Assembly (NCBI RefSeq): GCF_024679245.1
Contig: NC_090191.1
Location: forward strand, 2,748,778 to 2,812,777
Origin: Pseudorasbora parva
Taxonomy: Eukaryota > Chordata > Actinopteri > Cypriniformes > Gobionidae
Length of the DNA stretch: 64,000 nucleotides
Reading direction: 5' to 3'
The position numbers and the translations under genes were made by a program. Shown in pieces: positions 30,808 to 42,360 of this stretch (position 1 is the first letter of the stretch; every line of letters begins with the position of its first letter). The notes under the pieces were generated by a model that saw only the letters and a list, made by a program, of their open reading frames with translations, had not been told where the DNA came from and made no database searches.

Positions 30808-32160
30808 GCAAAACATCTCAAATGGAGATTGATAAAATGCAGCCTACTTGGTGGAATTGGTGTTTTCAGATCATCTGCACGCGCGAGAGAGAGAGCTTGC
30901 GTGCATACGGTTGCCAGATCTTACATGTTTAGGTAAAATACCGGATAGTATACGGGTTATTTTCACAGAAAAGCTCTGTTTGGGGGATTTGAAATCTGGC
31001 AACCGCATGAATGCTCATTCCCTCAGACAAAGCCAAAACCAGTGATGACTCGTCTTTTTTCATCAACGATATTGCATGTTTGTATAACGTTAGTCACAAT
31101 GTAGGCTACGCAGTGACTGTGATGTACTCAGAAAAACAAGCATGCAAAAACATCATACTTAAGTTCTCAAAAGTATAAACATATATTTTTACAATAATGA
31201 ATAGCCTTGTCAAATCACTGTCATTTTAACTTATATGGTGGGAAAGGTGACGTTTGCTAGAAGGATAAAGTGAACGATCTGTAAGCACCGTATCTACGGT
31301 TGTATTTTGTATTACAAAATAATATTAACCTTTGTCATTAGACACACTATTTAGTTTTGTATGGTACTTGGAGTTTTCTATTGTTACTGTACTAGCATCT
31401 GCGTTATCTAGACAATGCAGGCTCTCTAAGAAACTTTCAATTTAATCAGAAATTGTTTAAACAGTCAATAAGTGGATAAAATCGCTGCTTACGGCTTGCA
31501 GGAATACAGTTGTAATTGCCCCTTTCTTCAGTTTAAGCTGCTGAGCGAAGCTTGCTTGAAATGGGCCTAGCAAACGAATGATCTTGAATTAAAGGTGCCC
31601 TAGAAGGATTTGAAACAATGTTCAATTGTTCTCTAATATCTAAATAGAGGGTATGTGGCTTATTTAAGGTCAAAATTTGTCCAGACACAGTTTTACAGGT
31701 CCATTTACAACCCTAGAAATTGTTCCTTTCACTGCACTGCTGCTCAATGACAGCTAACACATCTATACCATCCGTCATGGCAATGATTTTACAATGATAG
31801 CTTCTCAACTTTGAATCACGAACTGGGTAGTGCGTAAATATGTTGTTTGTACAGTAAAGTTATAGTTTGACAGTAGAGTACTGATTTAAAAGTCGATTTA
31901 TTTAGCCAAACAAAGTAATCTAGAAGCCACAATAGTCAGTGTCATGTTTACTACAATATTAAAATAATCTGGATTTATTTCTGAATTTAAGGATATTAAA
32001 TCGAATTTTTGAACTTTTGAGACGGAGCTCCGTTCTAAGCGTGCATTACTCGTGCCCAGCCACCAGAAGTCCTGCAGGATCATTTTCACTGCTTTAAAAG
32101 TCATAAAGTCCTTTAAAAAGCCCTTTCCATTCAAGAAACTGATGTCATATACTTTATAGC
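30808..32160. other. Intron of gene 2 with degraded repeats
   Basis: Mostly unrecognised. TTAA|AGGTGCCCTAGAAGG at 31589 is a single surviving end of another TTAA-type fish repeat. No credible open frame. Confidence 0.45.
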
Positions 32161-33086
32161 AGTGGTTTTCAAAGTGGGGACTGGGACCCCTGGGTGCCAC
32201 GAGGGGATGCTAGGGGGGCCATGGCAAGCTGGCATGAAAAGTGCACCAAATTAAACCAAAAATAAGCTAAACAACATTCCCATAATGGCCCTAAGTTTAG
32301 ACTAAAAGGACCCATGTCTATTTGAAAGTGAAACTGTTTTGCAATATGAGGTCAATACAATACAATACAGGACTGAAGCTGCTGTGCATTGTTCTAGTGC
32401 AATATGCTGTTGAAATACAAGCATTTTTGTGAAAATTTACATTTTCAGTTTTTTACTGTATTTGCTTAATGTCATTGTATAAAAAGAGGTTTAAATAAAT
32501 ATAAATCTTATACAAATCGGGACGTCTCAGGGGTTCTTCTGAGCAGATTCGGACACTCCTAACTCACTTCATACCACAGGAAAATCGGATTAGATAATCT
32601 TTAGAACCATCAAGATGATCGGGACAGAGCTAGGATTGTCGGAAGGCAGGTAAATCAGCCAGATTATCTTTTGGTGGGTACCCAGCATTAATCATATCAA
32701 AACACTCTTCAACATGGTTTAAATAGTGTTGAAATAGGATAATTGTTCAAAAGAAGAATAAGGGAAAGAGTCAGGCATGGACTGGACTGTTAATCTGGCA
32801 TACCGGACAATTTCCCGGTGGGCCGACGCACTTTGGGGCAGATGGGTTATTTATTTATTTATTTATTTGTCACTGACTGGCCCATCATGCAGGGGCAGCT
32901 GCCCATTGAATACAGGCCAAAGCGAGAGAGACGTTCCCTCCATATTAGGAGCTTTTATTTATTTTTAAAATATATTTGAGCACATTGCGCATGAAAGCGA
33001 TTATCGGCTGACGAACCTGTGTGTGTGTGTGTATGCGTATGATGAACGGCACTTTGACTCCGAATTGTGTTTTGTGATATGGGAAC
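32161..33086. mobile_element. hAT-like terminus and other repeat fragments
   Basis: CAGTGGTTTTCAAAGTGGGG at about 32161 is a characteristic hAT (Charlie-like) terminus; no matching far end with 8-bp TSD was found. At 32775-32830, GGCATGGACTGGACTG and CAATTTCCCGGTGGGCCGAC are a piece of another common repeat. A (TTTA)n run lies at 32848-32868 and a short TG run at 33019. Confidence 0.45.
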
Positions 33087-34047
33087 TGTGGCAAGCAGCG
33101 GGGCGAGGGGCCGCGACAGCGGGCCGGTGAGTAGTGGTAATGAGTGCCAGCTGCGCGACACACCAGTCTCGTCTCGCGGCCAAGCATAGGCAGTTTGAGT
33201 TTTGTTTATGTTTTATGTGTTGGTGGGCAGTCGTCCGTTAGGGGCTGCCCGCGTTTTATTATGTGTGTGTGTGGGGGCAGTCGCCCGCGGTTTACTTTCG
33301 TTTGATTTATTTTGAAATTAAAAAGTTTGTTGAACGTTCGCCGGTTCCCGCCTCCTTCCTTCCATCAACAAACTTTGTTACACTGGTGCCAAAACCTGGG
33401 GGGGAAGGAGGGACATGCTGTCGAAGAGCCCTCACTGCTGAGGGGGATCGTGGTGCTGAGGAGGTCAGGCAGCGCGGATGAATGAGGACCGCGAGGGCTG
33501 CCCGAGGCGATGGTGCTGGAGTGAGGAAGGTGGGACGGAGACCTCGCTGCCATGCCCCTGGGTCGAGCTGGGATGGCTGCCGTCCAAGAGGGAGCGGAGG
33601 AGTCGCCGCGCTTGCCATGAGCCAGAGCCTGCTGTCGTCCGCCGGTTAGGGGAGGAGCAGGGAGTGCGGGGCTCGCTGCCCGGTCCCTCAGTAGGAGGAG
33701 TCACCGCCGGCCGCCAGGGGGCAGAGGAGGATCGAGCAGGGCGAGGGACCGCGAGAGCGGGCCGTTGACGAGTGGTAATGAGTACCAGCTGCGCAACACA
33801 CAGGTCTCGTCTCGCGGCCGAGTGACAGGAGCATAAAAGGAGGAGCAAAAGCAGCGAAAGACGAGAGAGGACCAGACCTGGATTTTATGTTATGTTTTGT
33901 TTACGTTCTGTTGTGTGTGTGTGTGGGCAGTCGTCCGTGAGGGGCTGCCCGCGGTTTACTTTCGTTTGTTTATTTATTTTGGAATTAAAGTTTGTTGAAC
34001 GTTCACCGGTTCCCGCCTCCTTCCTTCCATCAAAGAACCTCGTTACA
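33087..34047 (+). mobile_element. TRIM-like miniature LTR retrotransposon with 5-bp TSD
   Basis: Two related direct repeats of about 300 bp (33087-33382 and about 33730-34047) share GTGGTAATGAGTNCCAGCTG, GTCTCGTCTCGCGGCC, GGGGCTGCCCGCG and GTTCCCGCCTCCTTCCTTCC, and both end GTTACA. The first is followed at once by TGGTGCCAAAACCTGGG (33384-33400), a tRNA-primer-binding-site-like sequence. A purine-rich tract precedes the second. GGAAC occurs at 33082-33086 and 34048-34052 as target duplication. With about 350 bp of internal sequence and no gag or pol it is a terminal-repeat retrotransposon in miniature, dependent on enzymes from elsewhere. The small Arg/Glu-rich open frame in the interior has no recognised motif. 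Confidence 0.82.
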
Positions 34048-34052
34048 GGAAC

Positions 34053-34322
34053 ATTACAGTTTCTGTGGTGGATCAGCTGTAAACAGCCGCGACCATGAAA
34101 ATAGATGACGAGGTAAAGTGGAAAAATGACAATAGCCTACACACAACTACAAACTGGTCACAATTTACACAATTTAGGAAGAAATGTAGCCTATTTATTA
34201 ACAATGTTGCTATTATTACTAAATATTGCGGAATATAAATCACTTGTATAGTGATTGCAGTTTTCATATTTTCTACATCTGTTTACAATATTTTTTTAAA
34301 TCAAAAATTCAGTAGTTTATTA
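34053..34322. other. Unremarkable AT-rich intron sequence
   Basis: Nothing recognised between the TRIM-like element and the Tc1-like terminus. Confidence 0.4.
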
Positions 34323-34324
34323 TA

Positions 34325-35330
34325 CAGTCCCTGACAAAAGTCTTGTCCCTTATCTATTTTCTAGAAATACCTGATATTAACCTGACTTTGAATTAATTAA
34401 TTGGTGTTAGAAATAGCTCATATGACAAGCTAAAACCCTCCCAAAAGATGTTTAATGCACTGAAATAAATAATTTTCACAGAAAAAATATTTATCATTTA
34501 ATCAAGACAGAAAGGTCAAATTTTGGCATGACAAAAGTTTTGTCGCCTATACAGAAATGGAACAAATTTACTGCAAATACAAAAATATGTCAGCAAATTA
34601 AGTTGTGGTGCTGTGAGATCCAAATTTAATATCTTGTATGACTTCCATGAGCTTGAAGGACTGCATCCATGCGGTTTGGCAAGGATTCATACAATTTATT
34701 GATGAAGTCATCAGGAATAGCTAAGAAAGCAGTCTTGCATGCCTCCCAGAGTTCATCAATATTCTTTGGTTTCGTCTTCCATGCGTCCTCTTTCATCCTA
34801 CCCCACATATGCTCAATGATGTTCATGTCTGGTGACTGGGCTGGCCAATCCTTGAGCATCTTGATCTTCTTCGCCTTGAGGAACTTTGATGTGGAGATGG
34901 AAGTATGCGATGGAGCACCGTCCTGCTGTATAATTTTGCCTCTTTTATGGTTGGGAATATAAGAGGTAGCTAAGATTTCTTGGTATTTTAGACTATTGAT
35001 GTTGCCTTCCACCCTGCAGATCTCTCGCACACCCCCATACTGGATGTAACCCCAGACCATGATTTTTCCGCCACCAAACTTCACTGTTTTCTGGGTGAAT
35101 CTCGGATCCATTCTGGCTCCAGTAGGTCTCCTGCAATATTTGCGGCGACTGTGGTGTAATTCAACAGGAGATTCATCTGAAAAATCCACCTTCTGCCACT
35201 TTTCCAGCGTCCATCCTTTTAGCAGGCTGTGGGCCTTGGCAAATGCCATACAGTTTTTCAATTGTCTTTTGTTTAGTGCTGGCTTCTGGGCACTGATTCG
35301 ACCATTAACAGTTAAGTGAAACTGGCCTAG
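34325..35330 (-). pseudogene. Tc1/mariner transposase with DD35E-like spacing, 5'-truncated
   Basis: A minus-strand frame (34626-35261, 211 residues) covers the catalytic core: VDFSDES with the first Asp, IIQQDGAPSHTS with the second Asp, and SPDMNIIEHMW with the Glu. Counting residues between the second Asp and Glu gives 35, not 34. Family enzymes are about 340 residues, so the paired-like DNA-binding domain is missing; residual upstream sequence (RISAQKPALNKRQLKN, 35265-35315) shows the frame once continued. One terminus, TA|CAGTCCCTGACAAAAGTC at 34323, is visible; the other is lost. Confidence 0.87.
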
Positions 35331-35560
35331 AGTTAAACTCAGTTAAAATGTCATTATATTTCAACAAAACAGCACAAAGCTTTTTTTTTCTCTTTAAATG
35401 TTTTTTGAATTTTTTTAATACATCTAATGAAATTGAACTAAATGTTATTTCAATGAGAACATCATGAAAGACATATCAGTGGCTTACATAAATTAGATGT
35501 TATCTCTTGAAAAATATGATTTCTTTGTATGTTTTGTTCATACAATATTCAGTGTTGTAT

Positions 35561-38181
35561 GGTGTATAATGTTGTTTGGTTACAATACACCAAAGTGGCT
35601 TGGATGTCAACATTCTTCCAAATATTTTCTTTTGTGTTTCACGGAAGAGAGAAAGTCATACAGGTTTGGAATGACATGAGTAAATAATGACAGAATTTAA
35701 TAGCAGTAAATTTACTGCATCCTAGCTCAAAATCATGGCTTTACTGTCAAGTGCATTTCTGTGTGACAAAAGTGCAATATTAAGTTTGTTGCCTTTGCAG
35801 TAAATTTGATAATATCCATCATTATTTGTCCCTGTCCTAGTTTTAATTATTTGCTTAAATTTAAGCCCCTAACCACAGCAAAAACATTCACAGGGAACTC
35901 TTGGGCCGAATGGGCTGAGTTTGCCCGGGCCAAATTTTAGCCCCAGTCCAGCCCTGGTCAGAGTCATTTAGTTTCATCAAGCCTTCCTTAGTTTATTTTA
36001 AAGCAGTGTAGCGACTCAGGCGAATCAAACACACAATCGCCAGTTACATTTAACAAATCTGTTGTGAAAGCTGTGTGCTGGATGGCAGACCTTCCCCCAA
36101 CACAACAGAGGGAGATTCTTCAGTCACCCTGGAAACCATCTGATAAGACTGTTTTATGGCCCCCAAAAGAATTCGGCCACATGAGGTCTTATACACAAAG
36201 AGTTTAAGACACAGAGCTTTTGCCTCAAATTATAGACAAACCATCTATAGATGAACATGCACCCCAGGACATTATATGTAAACACATAACTGTTTTGTAA
36301 AATGTTTCTTCTGTATGGTATTTTGCATCTTTTTGTCTGTGTCTTAACAAAGTACTAGTTCAGATAACCTCATATATGTCATGTCTCCTATCAAATTAAT
36401 GCTCACTTCACGACTTACACTTCCATGTATATCACTTATTCAGAAAATGCAGTGTGTGTTTGTTGCATTAATTATAGTATGAAGACTCAGAGACCCACTG
36501 AGTCGAACCTTCAAACAAAGAGCTATAAATTCTGCGGAGGAATTTCCCGCCGGGAAATCCCAACACTCTCATTGGTTAAGTCTAACCCTGGAGGGTGGGA
36601 CTATTTCCAGACTTTAAAAGACCAGTGAAGACAAGCTCTTCCTCTCTTCTTGTTCTCTTACTCCGCTCTGTTCACTTCTCCTCTCTCTCCTGTGGGAGCC
36701 AACACCCACGGGGGGGGGGCTGGCACTTGAGCCAGGCCACCAATGCAGGCCCTCCAAGCAGGCCTCATCTCTTCCAAAAATCTTCTCTTCTACAATCCGA
36801 TCTTCAAGAACACGAAGCATAGCTAAAGCAAACAGCCGCTTTCCTCTCTTCCTCGGAAAGAACCACCAGATACGCAGGAACAAACGCACACACGCGAGAA
36901 GCCACAACTAGAGCAAGTATTATCTTCCAAATTCAACTGCTGTAAAGAGGGTGTGTTATTTTCCCGTTGGGATAAATTAACTCCGTGAAGGTCGTATCTG
37001 GTGAATTGAAGGAAAGTTGGTTCTCACCCTCCCTCACTCTCTTTGTCTCTCTCTCTCTCTCTCACTCTCTTTGTCTCTCTCTCTCTCTTTTATCTCTCTC
37101 TAATTTCAGTCTATTCATTATTCTCTTTTATGTATTCTTTCGTTAATATCTATACTTCTACTCTCTTGATGCATATTTAGTATGTACTTTCTGCGTGAAT
37201 TGTAGTGTTATTTTTAGTCTGTGTTTATTAAACCTCCGAAAGACATTTAATGAGTTGAATCTGTTATTCTGCCACATACACAAAGTCAATGAAACTTGCG
37301 ATCTAACGTTACCTGACTGCTTATGCTACTATGTTAGTAAAGTAAACTGTATGACCATTTGAAATATTGAACTTATCCTGATCAGTAAAGTTAATGTTTC
37401 TTATGCGCTTGTAAAGCAGTAATCCCTTTATTGAGAATTGATTTGAAAAGTCTATAACTAATTTGCAGGACAAACTTAGTAGGATAATTTCAAGCAATTC
37501 CGTAAAGGGTTACTTGTATTTAATTAAACAATTTTCCCTATCGGAAAATTTTAATACGTAATGAACAACTGGCAAATCATATTCATAAATTCATGAATAT
37601 TGAATATTAAATCCCTTTTGAGTTAATTATTCCCCGAGACATTAAACTCATGAGTCGTTGTTGTTACAGCAGTAAAAGAGACGTTTAAATCAGTTAGTTC
37701 TGTAATAGCCGCTCTTGATATTTGATATCCGGTTACTCACACTCCGCTGTGTTTACATGAGTTGACGATTGTCTCTCTCTTAATGATAACTGGGACTCCG
37801 TTAATGATACCATCGCTCCTCTCCATTACCACAACAAACAGCCAGATAGTCCATATGCACGGAGATCACAAATAGATGCATGAGGCAGATTAAATAGCCG
37901 CCGCCGGCATAATCAACTTTCCGTCGCGAAAAAACAATAACACTGCTCAGAAGAGAGGAGACTGCCTAACAAACTGCTCAACAACTTCCCTTTTTTGACC
38001 TCCCCGCCATCACTCTTTTCAGCTTAGTTAATCCATACGGCATCTTGCATACGGTATTCCCCAACTGGACTGACATATCCGCCATCTTTGTTGTGGCACT
38101 CACTTAAACTATATATTATGTCGTTCAATCCATCCCATTCCTCTGAATATTAACTATTATTATTGACCAATGCATGCAATT
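35561..38181. repeat. Segmental duplication copy B (of 1-2968)
   Basis: Matches the left end of the window after removal of the 402-2422 transposon there and the 36007-37668 solo LTR here. It lies in the intron of gene 2, implying that the left end of the window is the equivalent intron of gene 1. Confidence 0.85.
36007..37668. mobile_element. Solo LTR, 1662 bp, TSD GCAG
   Basis: The insert begins TGTAGCGACTCAGGCG and ends GTTGTTGTTACA, so TG...CA with a TGTA/TACA terminus. GCAG is duplicated at 36003-36006 and 37669-37672, and the paralogue at 2458-2461 is the intact empty target. Inside are a TTTAAAAG box (about 36615), a CT-rich start-like tract, a (CT)n microsatellite near 37040-37090 and an ATTAAA near 37226. 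No gag or pol is present. A TG...CA unit with a 4-bp TSD and no internal genes is what recombination between two LTRs leaves behind; the family is not determined. Confidence 0.87.
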
Positions 38182-38238
38182 CAATTATTTCCATGGATCA
38201 CGTGGAATGGCACATCAGCATGTGGCTTTAGTGTAGAC

Positions 38239-38463
38239 CAGAGGTGGGTAGAGTAGCCAAAATCTTTACTCAAGTAAAAGTACAAGTACTTACGAAAATA
38301 TTTACAAAAGTAAAAGTAACAATTGTAATAGTTACTTGAGTAAGAGTAAAAAGTATTAGATGAAAAAACTACTCAAGTACTTAGTTACTAGTTACGTTCG
38401 ATCTGATTGATAAGATCCAAAAACCCTGAATTTCAGACTACTTCGAGAGCTTTCACTCACCTC

Positions 38464-38513
<50 letters not shown>

Positions 38514-40378
38514 TATGTATATGTGTGTGTGTGTGTGTTTAATGGTTAAACAGTGTAAATTAATGGTGTGCTGGGCTAACCACAGCTCGTTTTAAAACAT
38601 ACTTTGTTTATACTTTGTATATGCATTCTTAAAAATACAGTCCCATTTTTAAATCTATGTATACGCTGCAGGTCTGTCTGGATATGTGTATAAATGCAAG
38701 ATGTCACATTAGGCTATTCAATTTGTTTCGTTTTTAGCCTGATCTCATCAGTACCTGTGGCAACGTTTTTGCAAACCACAAAAAATGTACCAATACGTAC
38801 ATATTGCGACAGTTTCAAAGTGAAATGTCCACTGGGTGGCGCTAAAAGCTTATTTTTTTCCAGAACAGATTTGCGTGAATCTGACATGTTTTTTGTCGAA
38901 GCAGCCTATCCAACGTTTCGCGAGACTTGCGAACAAGTCATAACTTATTTTAAAATATATAATTAATTATCACCATTGACAGTAGCGGGGGAACACCACC
39001 GAATGTAACGAAGTAAAAGTACAGTTTTTTCACTAGAAATGTACTTGAGTAAAAGTAAAAGTACTAGGGCTGGGACAACGCGTCGACGTCATCGATGACG
39101 TCGACGCAAAAAATACGTCGACGCAAAATATGCGCGTCGATTCGTCAGACTCAAAATAAAGATGGCGGCGCCGGAGAGTAGTATAGCAACCATAGATGTA
39201 CATAATAAAGTATATTATGTAATTAAGTATATTATTTATTATGTATATCTATGGTAGCAACACGAGTGGCTCCTCAGACTTTCAGAAGTGCAAGGCTTGC
39301 GGGTTGGCCACAGTCTATGGGGTTGGCGCGCGGTGCGCACGGAGCATCACAGGGATGCGCGCACGCGTTTTGTTGTCACGGCTACATAAACAAATTTCTG
39401 CACACAGGAAGACAGATGTTTTGGTAATATTTGATGTATTTTAATCACAAAAACAAACGTTTGCATCAAGTGAAAGCATCGGACACATTGGCTACGTTAC
39501 CTACATAATAAGCTGTTTTAAATTTAAAATGTTCAATGTCTAATCGCGCTGATGTGACCGAGGGTATCCATCCTCTTAGAGAGCAGTTTCATCCCAGGAC
39601 TATTCCGGTTTTAAACGGAGTATTGGCGCCCGTAATGCACTCTACATGTAACTGTTTTCACTGTCATGCCGCGGATGCGCGTGGCGTTTCTGTTGCGGGC
39701 ATAGGTTGCGGGTCAGCCACGGGGCTGCGTGGCGTTTTCTCTGCCTTTGCACACTAGAAGCGTGTCTGACGCGGCGCTGCTGCTGCTGCTGCTATTGATG
39801 CGGAGGGAAGCCCTATTCCTAATGTTAAACATAAATAGCCTACTGATACAGCAAAGAAAACGTCGGCAGTAGCCACATATCTATGGTATTGACTGCAAAA
39901 TAGGCTACAGAATATTTCGTTCTGTATTGACAGTTGCAACATTTCAAAATCGATAATTGACGTTTTTTATTATTACAATTTGGTCTATATCTGCATTTAT
40001 GTAAACCTACAGACTTTCAAACATGAAAATGTAATTTAATAATATGTATTCGTGTCAAAATGATATATAAACATCTTTTCCTATTCTATTTTGCCTGGAT
40101 ACGCTCCCAACACGCGTGAAAAATAGGCGCTCTTCTATTTCCAGCATGCACGCGTTTTCCGCGCGTCACAGGCAGTGTGCAAACTCCAACCTGTTAACAT
40201 GTGAGCCGAAACAAAAACGGACACGCCACGCAGCCGAGACGCTCACACTTGCAGTGTGTCCCCGGATTTGATTAACCAACTTGTTGATATTTAATCGATG
40301 GGCATAGCCTGTAGGCTGAGTTGCATACATAGACAAATCGTATAATATGTTTCTTTGTTGTAGGTTTATACTTATTTA

Positions 40379-40422
<44 letters not shown>

Positions 40423-40827
40423 TGTCTGTGTGTGTAGCCTACTTTATGTTTTCAAGGTTTTATTGAATGCATTGCTCTTGTATAGTCTTACTTTGGAATT
40501 TTAAGAGCAATAAACCTATATTGCAATGTTAAGGAATTCGTTTTTTCAGATAATTAAATCAACATGTATAAATTGCTATTAGGCAATTAATGGGGAGATA
40601 ATCGGTAATCGAATCGAATCGTAACCGAATCGGACAGGGAAAAATAATCGTTAGATTAATCGATGCATCGAAAAAATAATCGCTAGATTAATCGTTTAAA
40701 AAATAATCGTTTATCCCAGCCCTAAAAAGTACCCATTTTTAAATATACTCTAAAAGTACAAGTTACCCAAAAAATGTACTCAAGTAAATGTAACGAAGTA
40801 AATGTAATTCGTTACTACCCACCTCTG
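38239..40827. mobile_element. hAT-type element (outer) with 8-bp TSD GTGTAGAC
   Basis: The ends are CAGAGGTGGGTAG and CTACCCACCTCTG, flanked by GTGTAGAC at 38231-38238 and 40828-40835. Both arms carry the ACTCAAGTAAAAGTA-type subterminal repeats. Eight-base duplications and CAG ends are hAT hallmarks. Without the nested element at 39065-40724 it would be about 0.9 kb and it has no transposase. An (AT)n microsatellite lies at 38466-38511. Confidence 0.92.
39065..40724. mobile_element. hAT-type element (nested) with 8-bp TSD AAAAGTAC
   Basis: Inserted in the right arm of the outer hAT. The ends TAGGGCTGGGACAA and TTTATCCCAGCCCTA are inverted and flanked by AAAAGTAC at 39057-39064 and 40725-40732. 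The left subterminal region has stacked GTCGACG/CGTCGAC motifs and the right stacked AATCG motifs. A (TG)n run is at 40381-40435. It lacks a transposase. The truncated element at 3020-3385 is a relative. Confidence 0.92.
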
Positions 40828-40835
40828 GTGTAGAC

Positions 40836-41060
40836 ATGTTTATTTTAGCCTCTGGGAAACCTTCATGGCCCCTAGATAGTTTGTCCCTGTCTGGATAATG
40901 GTGTGCTTATAATTTTTATATGGGATTCCCTCAGACAGAATCTGAAAAGTGCTTCATCACTCAGTTCATATTTAGTTTGCTGAAGTTCGTTTGACATCCC
41001 TTCTCTGTGTCTGCAGATTTCCAACTTGTCTTAAATTATTTGTTGTTGTCAACTGTTTCA
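40836..41060. other. Short single-copy intron segment of gene 2
   Basis: Lies between the hAT insertion and the duplication boundary at 41061; nothing recognised. Confidence 0.4.
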
Positions 41061-41260
41061 TGGTGTTGTATTTTAGGTGGGACAGTATCAGTGGGGCTGT
41101 TTTCAGTGTAGAAGAGCAGGTTGGTCATGACACAGTTATATCTTGTTCAGCAAACAGTGTTTCAGGCCTTTAAATCATCATGTGATTATCTTCTTTTGAA
41201 CTTCAAAAACCTGCCCTAATTCAAAGAGAAGGGTGGATTCTGAAATCCACTGTCACTTCA

Positions 41261-41291
<31 letters not shown>

Positions 41292-41309
41292 AAAACTATA
41301 TATATATAA

Positions 41310-41465
41310 AATATTTACATTTACATTTAATCATTTAGCAGACGCTTTTATCCAAAGCGACTTACAAAAAAGGGGACAGCAATAGAAGCAACGAAACGAA
41401 CAAGGCCAACAACCTGTAAGAGCTGTAAGAAGTCTCAATTAATTAGCAGAGTACACACAATAAAA
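41310..41465 (-). mobile_element. L2-like LINE 3' tail, inverted
   Basis: On the minus strand this reads AAGTCGCTTTGGATAAAAGC followed by GTCTGCTAAATGATTAAATG, preceded by a stretch (TTGTTGGCCTTGTTCGTTTC) matching 42262 in the + orientation. It is thus the end of the same LINE family facing the + copy that starts at about 41540. The paralogue is 54245-54400. Confidence 0.7.
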
Positions 41466-41539
41466 AAAAAATGTATAGCCATCTACAACAAAAATTCACG
41501 TACGCAAAATACAGAACACTGGATTATGATAGCCATGAT

Positions 41540-42360
41540 TTTCAAATATCTTGAATATCAGCCAAGAACCTTGGAATTGTGATTGATGAACAGTTAAATT
41601 TCACCTACTGCATTACTGCAACAGCTTGGTCCTGCAAATTTGCTTTATACAGCATTATAAAGAATAGACCCTTCCTATCAAAACAGGCACAACTCCTGGT
41701 CAAAGCACTTGTTCTCTCCAGAATGCTCTTCTGGCTGGCCTTCCAGCATGCACTATCAAACCCTTGTAACTGATCCAGAATGCAGGGGCGAGAGTGTTCT
41801 TTAAAGAGCCGAAGAGAGCGCACGCCACGCCTCTCTTCATCAGACTGCACTGGTGGCCAATGGCCGCTCGCATCAAATTCAAGGCACTGGTGCTCGCCTA
41901 CAAAGCATCCACTGGCTCTGCACCAATTTACCTAGACTCACTTGTTCAGACTTACACACCCTCCAGGAGCTTGCGTTCTGTGAGTGAACGACGCCTCGTG
42001 GTTTCATCCCAAAGAGGCATGAAATCACTCTCATGGGCCTTTTCCTGGACCGTTCCCAGCTGGTGGAATGACCTGTCAATCTCAATTTGTGCAGCCGAGT
42101 CTGTAGACATTTTCAAAAAGCATCTTAAGGCATATCTTTTCCAACTGCACTTGATCAATAAAGACTATCACTTAACCATCCCATTAAATTTTCTGTTTGT
42201 TTGAAAAAAAAAAAAGTTTGTGTACTGTGCTCAATTAACTGGGACTTTTACAGCACTTGCAGGTTGTTGGCCTTGTTTGTTTCATTGCTTCTATTGCTCT
42301 CCCCTTTTTGTAAGTTGCTTTAGATAAAAGTGTCTGCTACATGATTAAATGTAAATGACA
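41540..42360 (+). mobile_element. L2-like LINE, C-terminal reverse transcriptase and 3' tail, copy B
   Basis: Frames at 41579-41773 (IDEQLNF, RPFLSKQAQLLVKALVLSR) and 41794-42204 (KRAHATPLFIRLHWWPMAAR, FKALVLAYKASTGSAPIYL, WWNDLSISI) are the conserved end of CR1/L2-clade reverse transcriptases. The frames differ, so a frameshift lies near 41775. The end TTTAGATAAAAGTGTCTGCT with ATTAAATGTAAATG is the L2 tail. Strongly 5'-truncated. Confidence 0.85.

Noticed and set aside
33307..33848. Overlapping Pro/Arg/Ser-rich frames in the GC-rich interior of the TRIM-like element
   Set aside because: GC-rich sequence has few stops on either strand; no Gag or polymerase motif is present and four overlapping frames cannot all be genes.
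36595..36907. Open frames of 75 and 97 residues within the solo LTR
   Set aside because: They lie in the promoter-proximal CT-rich part of an LTR, on both strands, without motifs.
40991..41173. Small frame near 41 kb containing GTVSVGLFSV-like sequence, also reached from the FINZ exon in gene 3 (to 54023)
   Set aside because: In gene 3 it results from reading through the FINZ donor into the intron. The segment is intronic in both genes.
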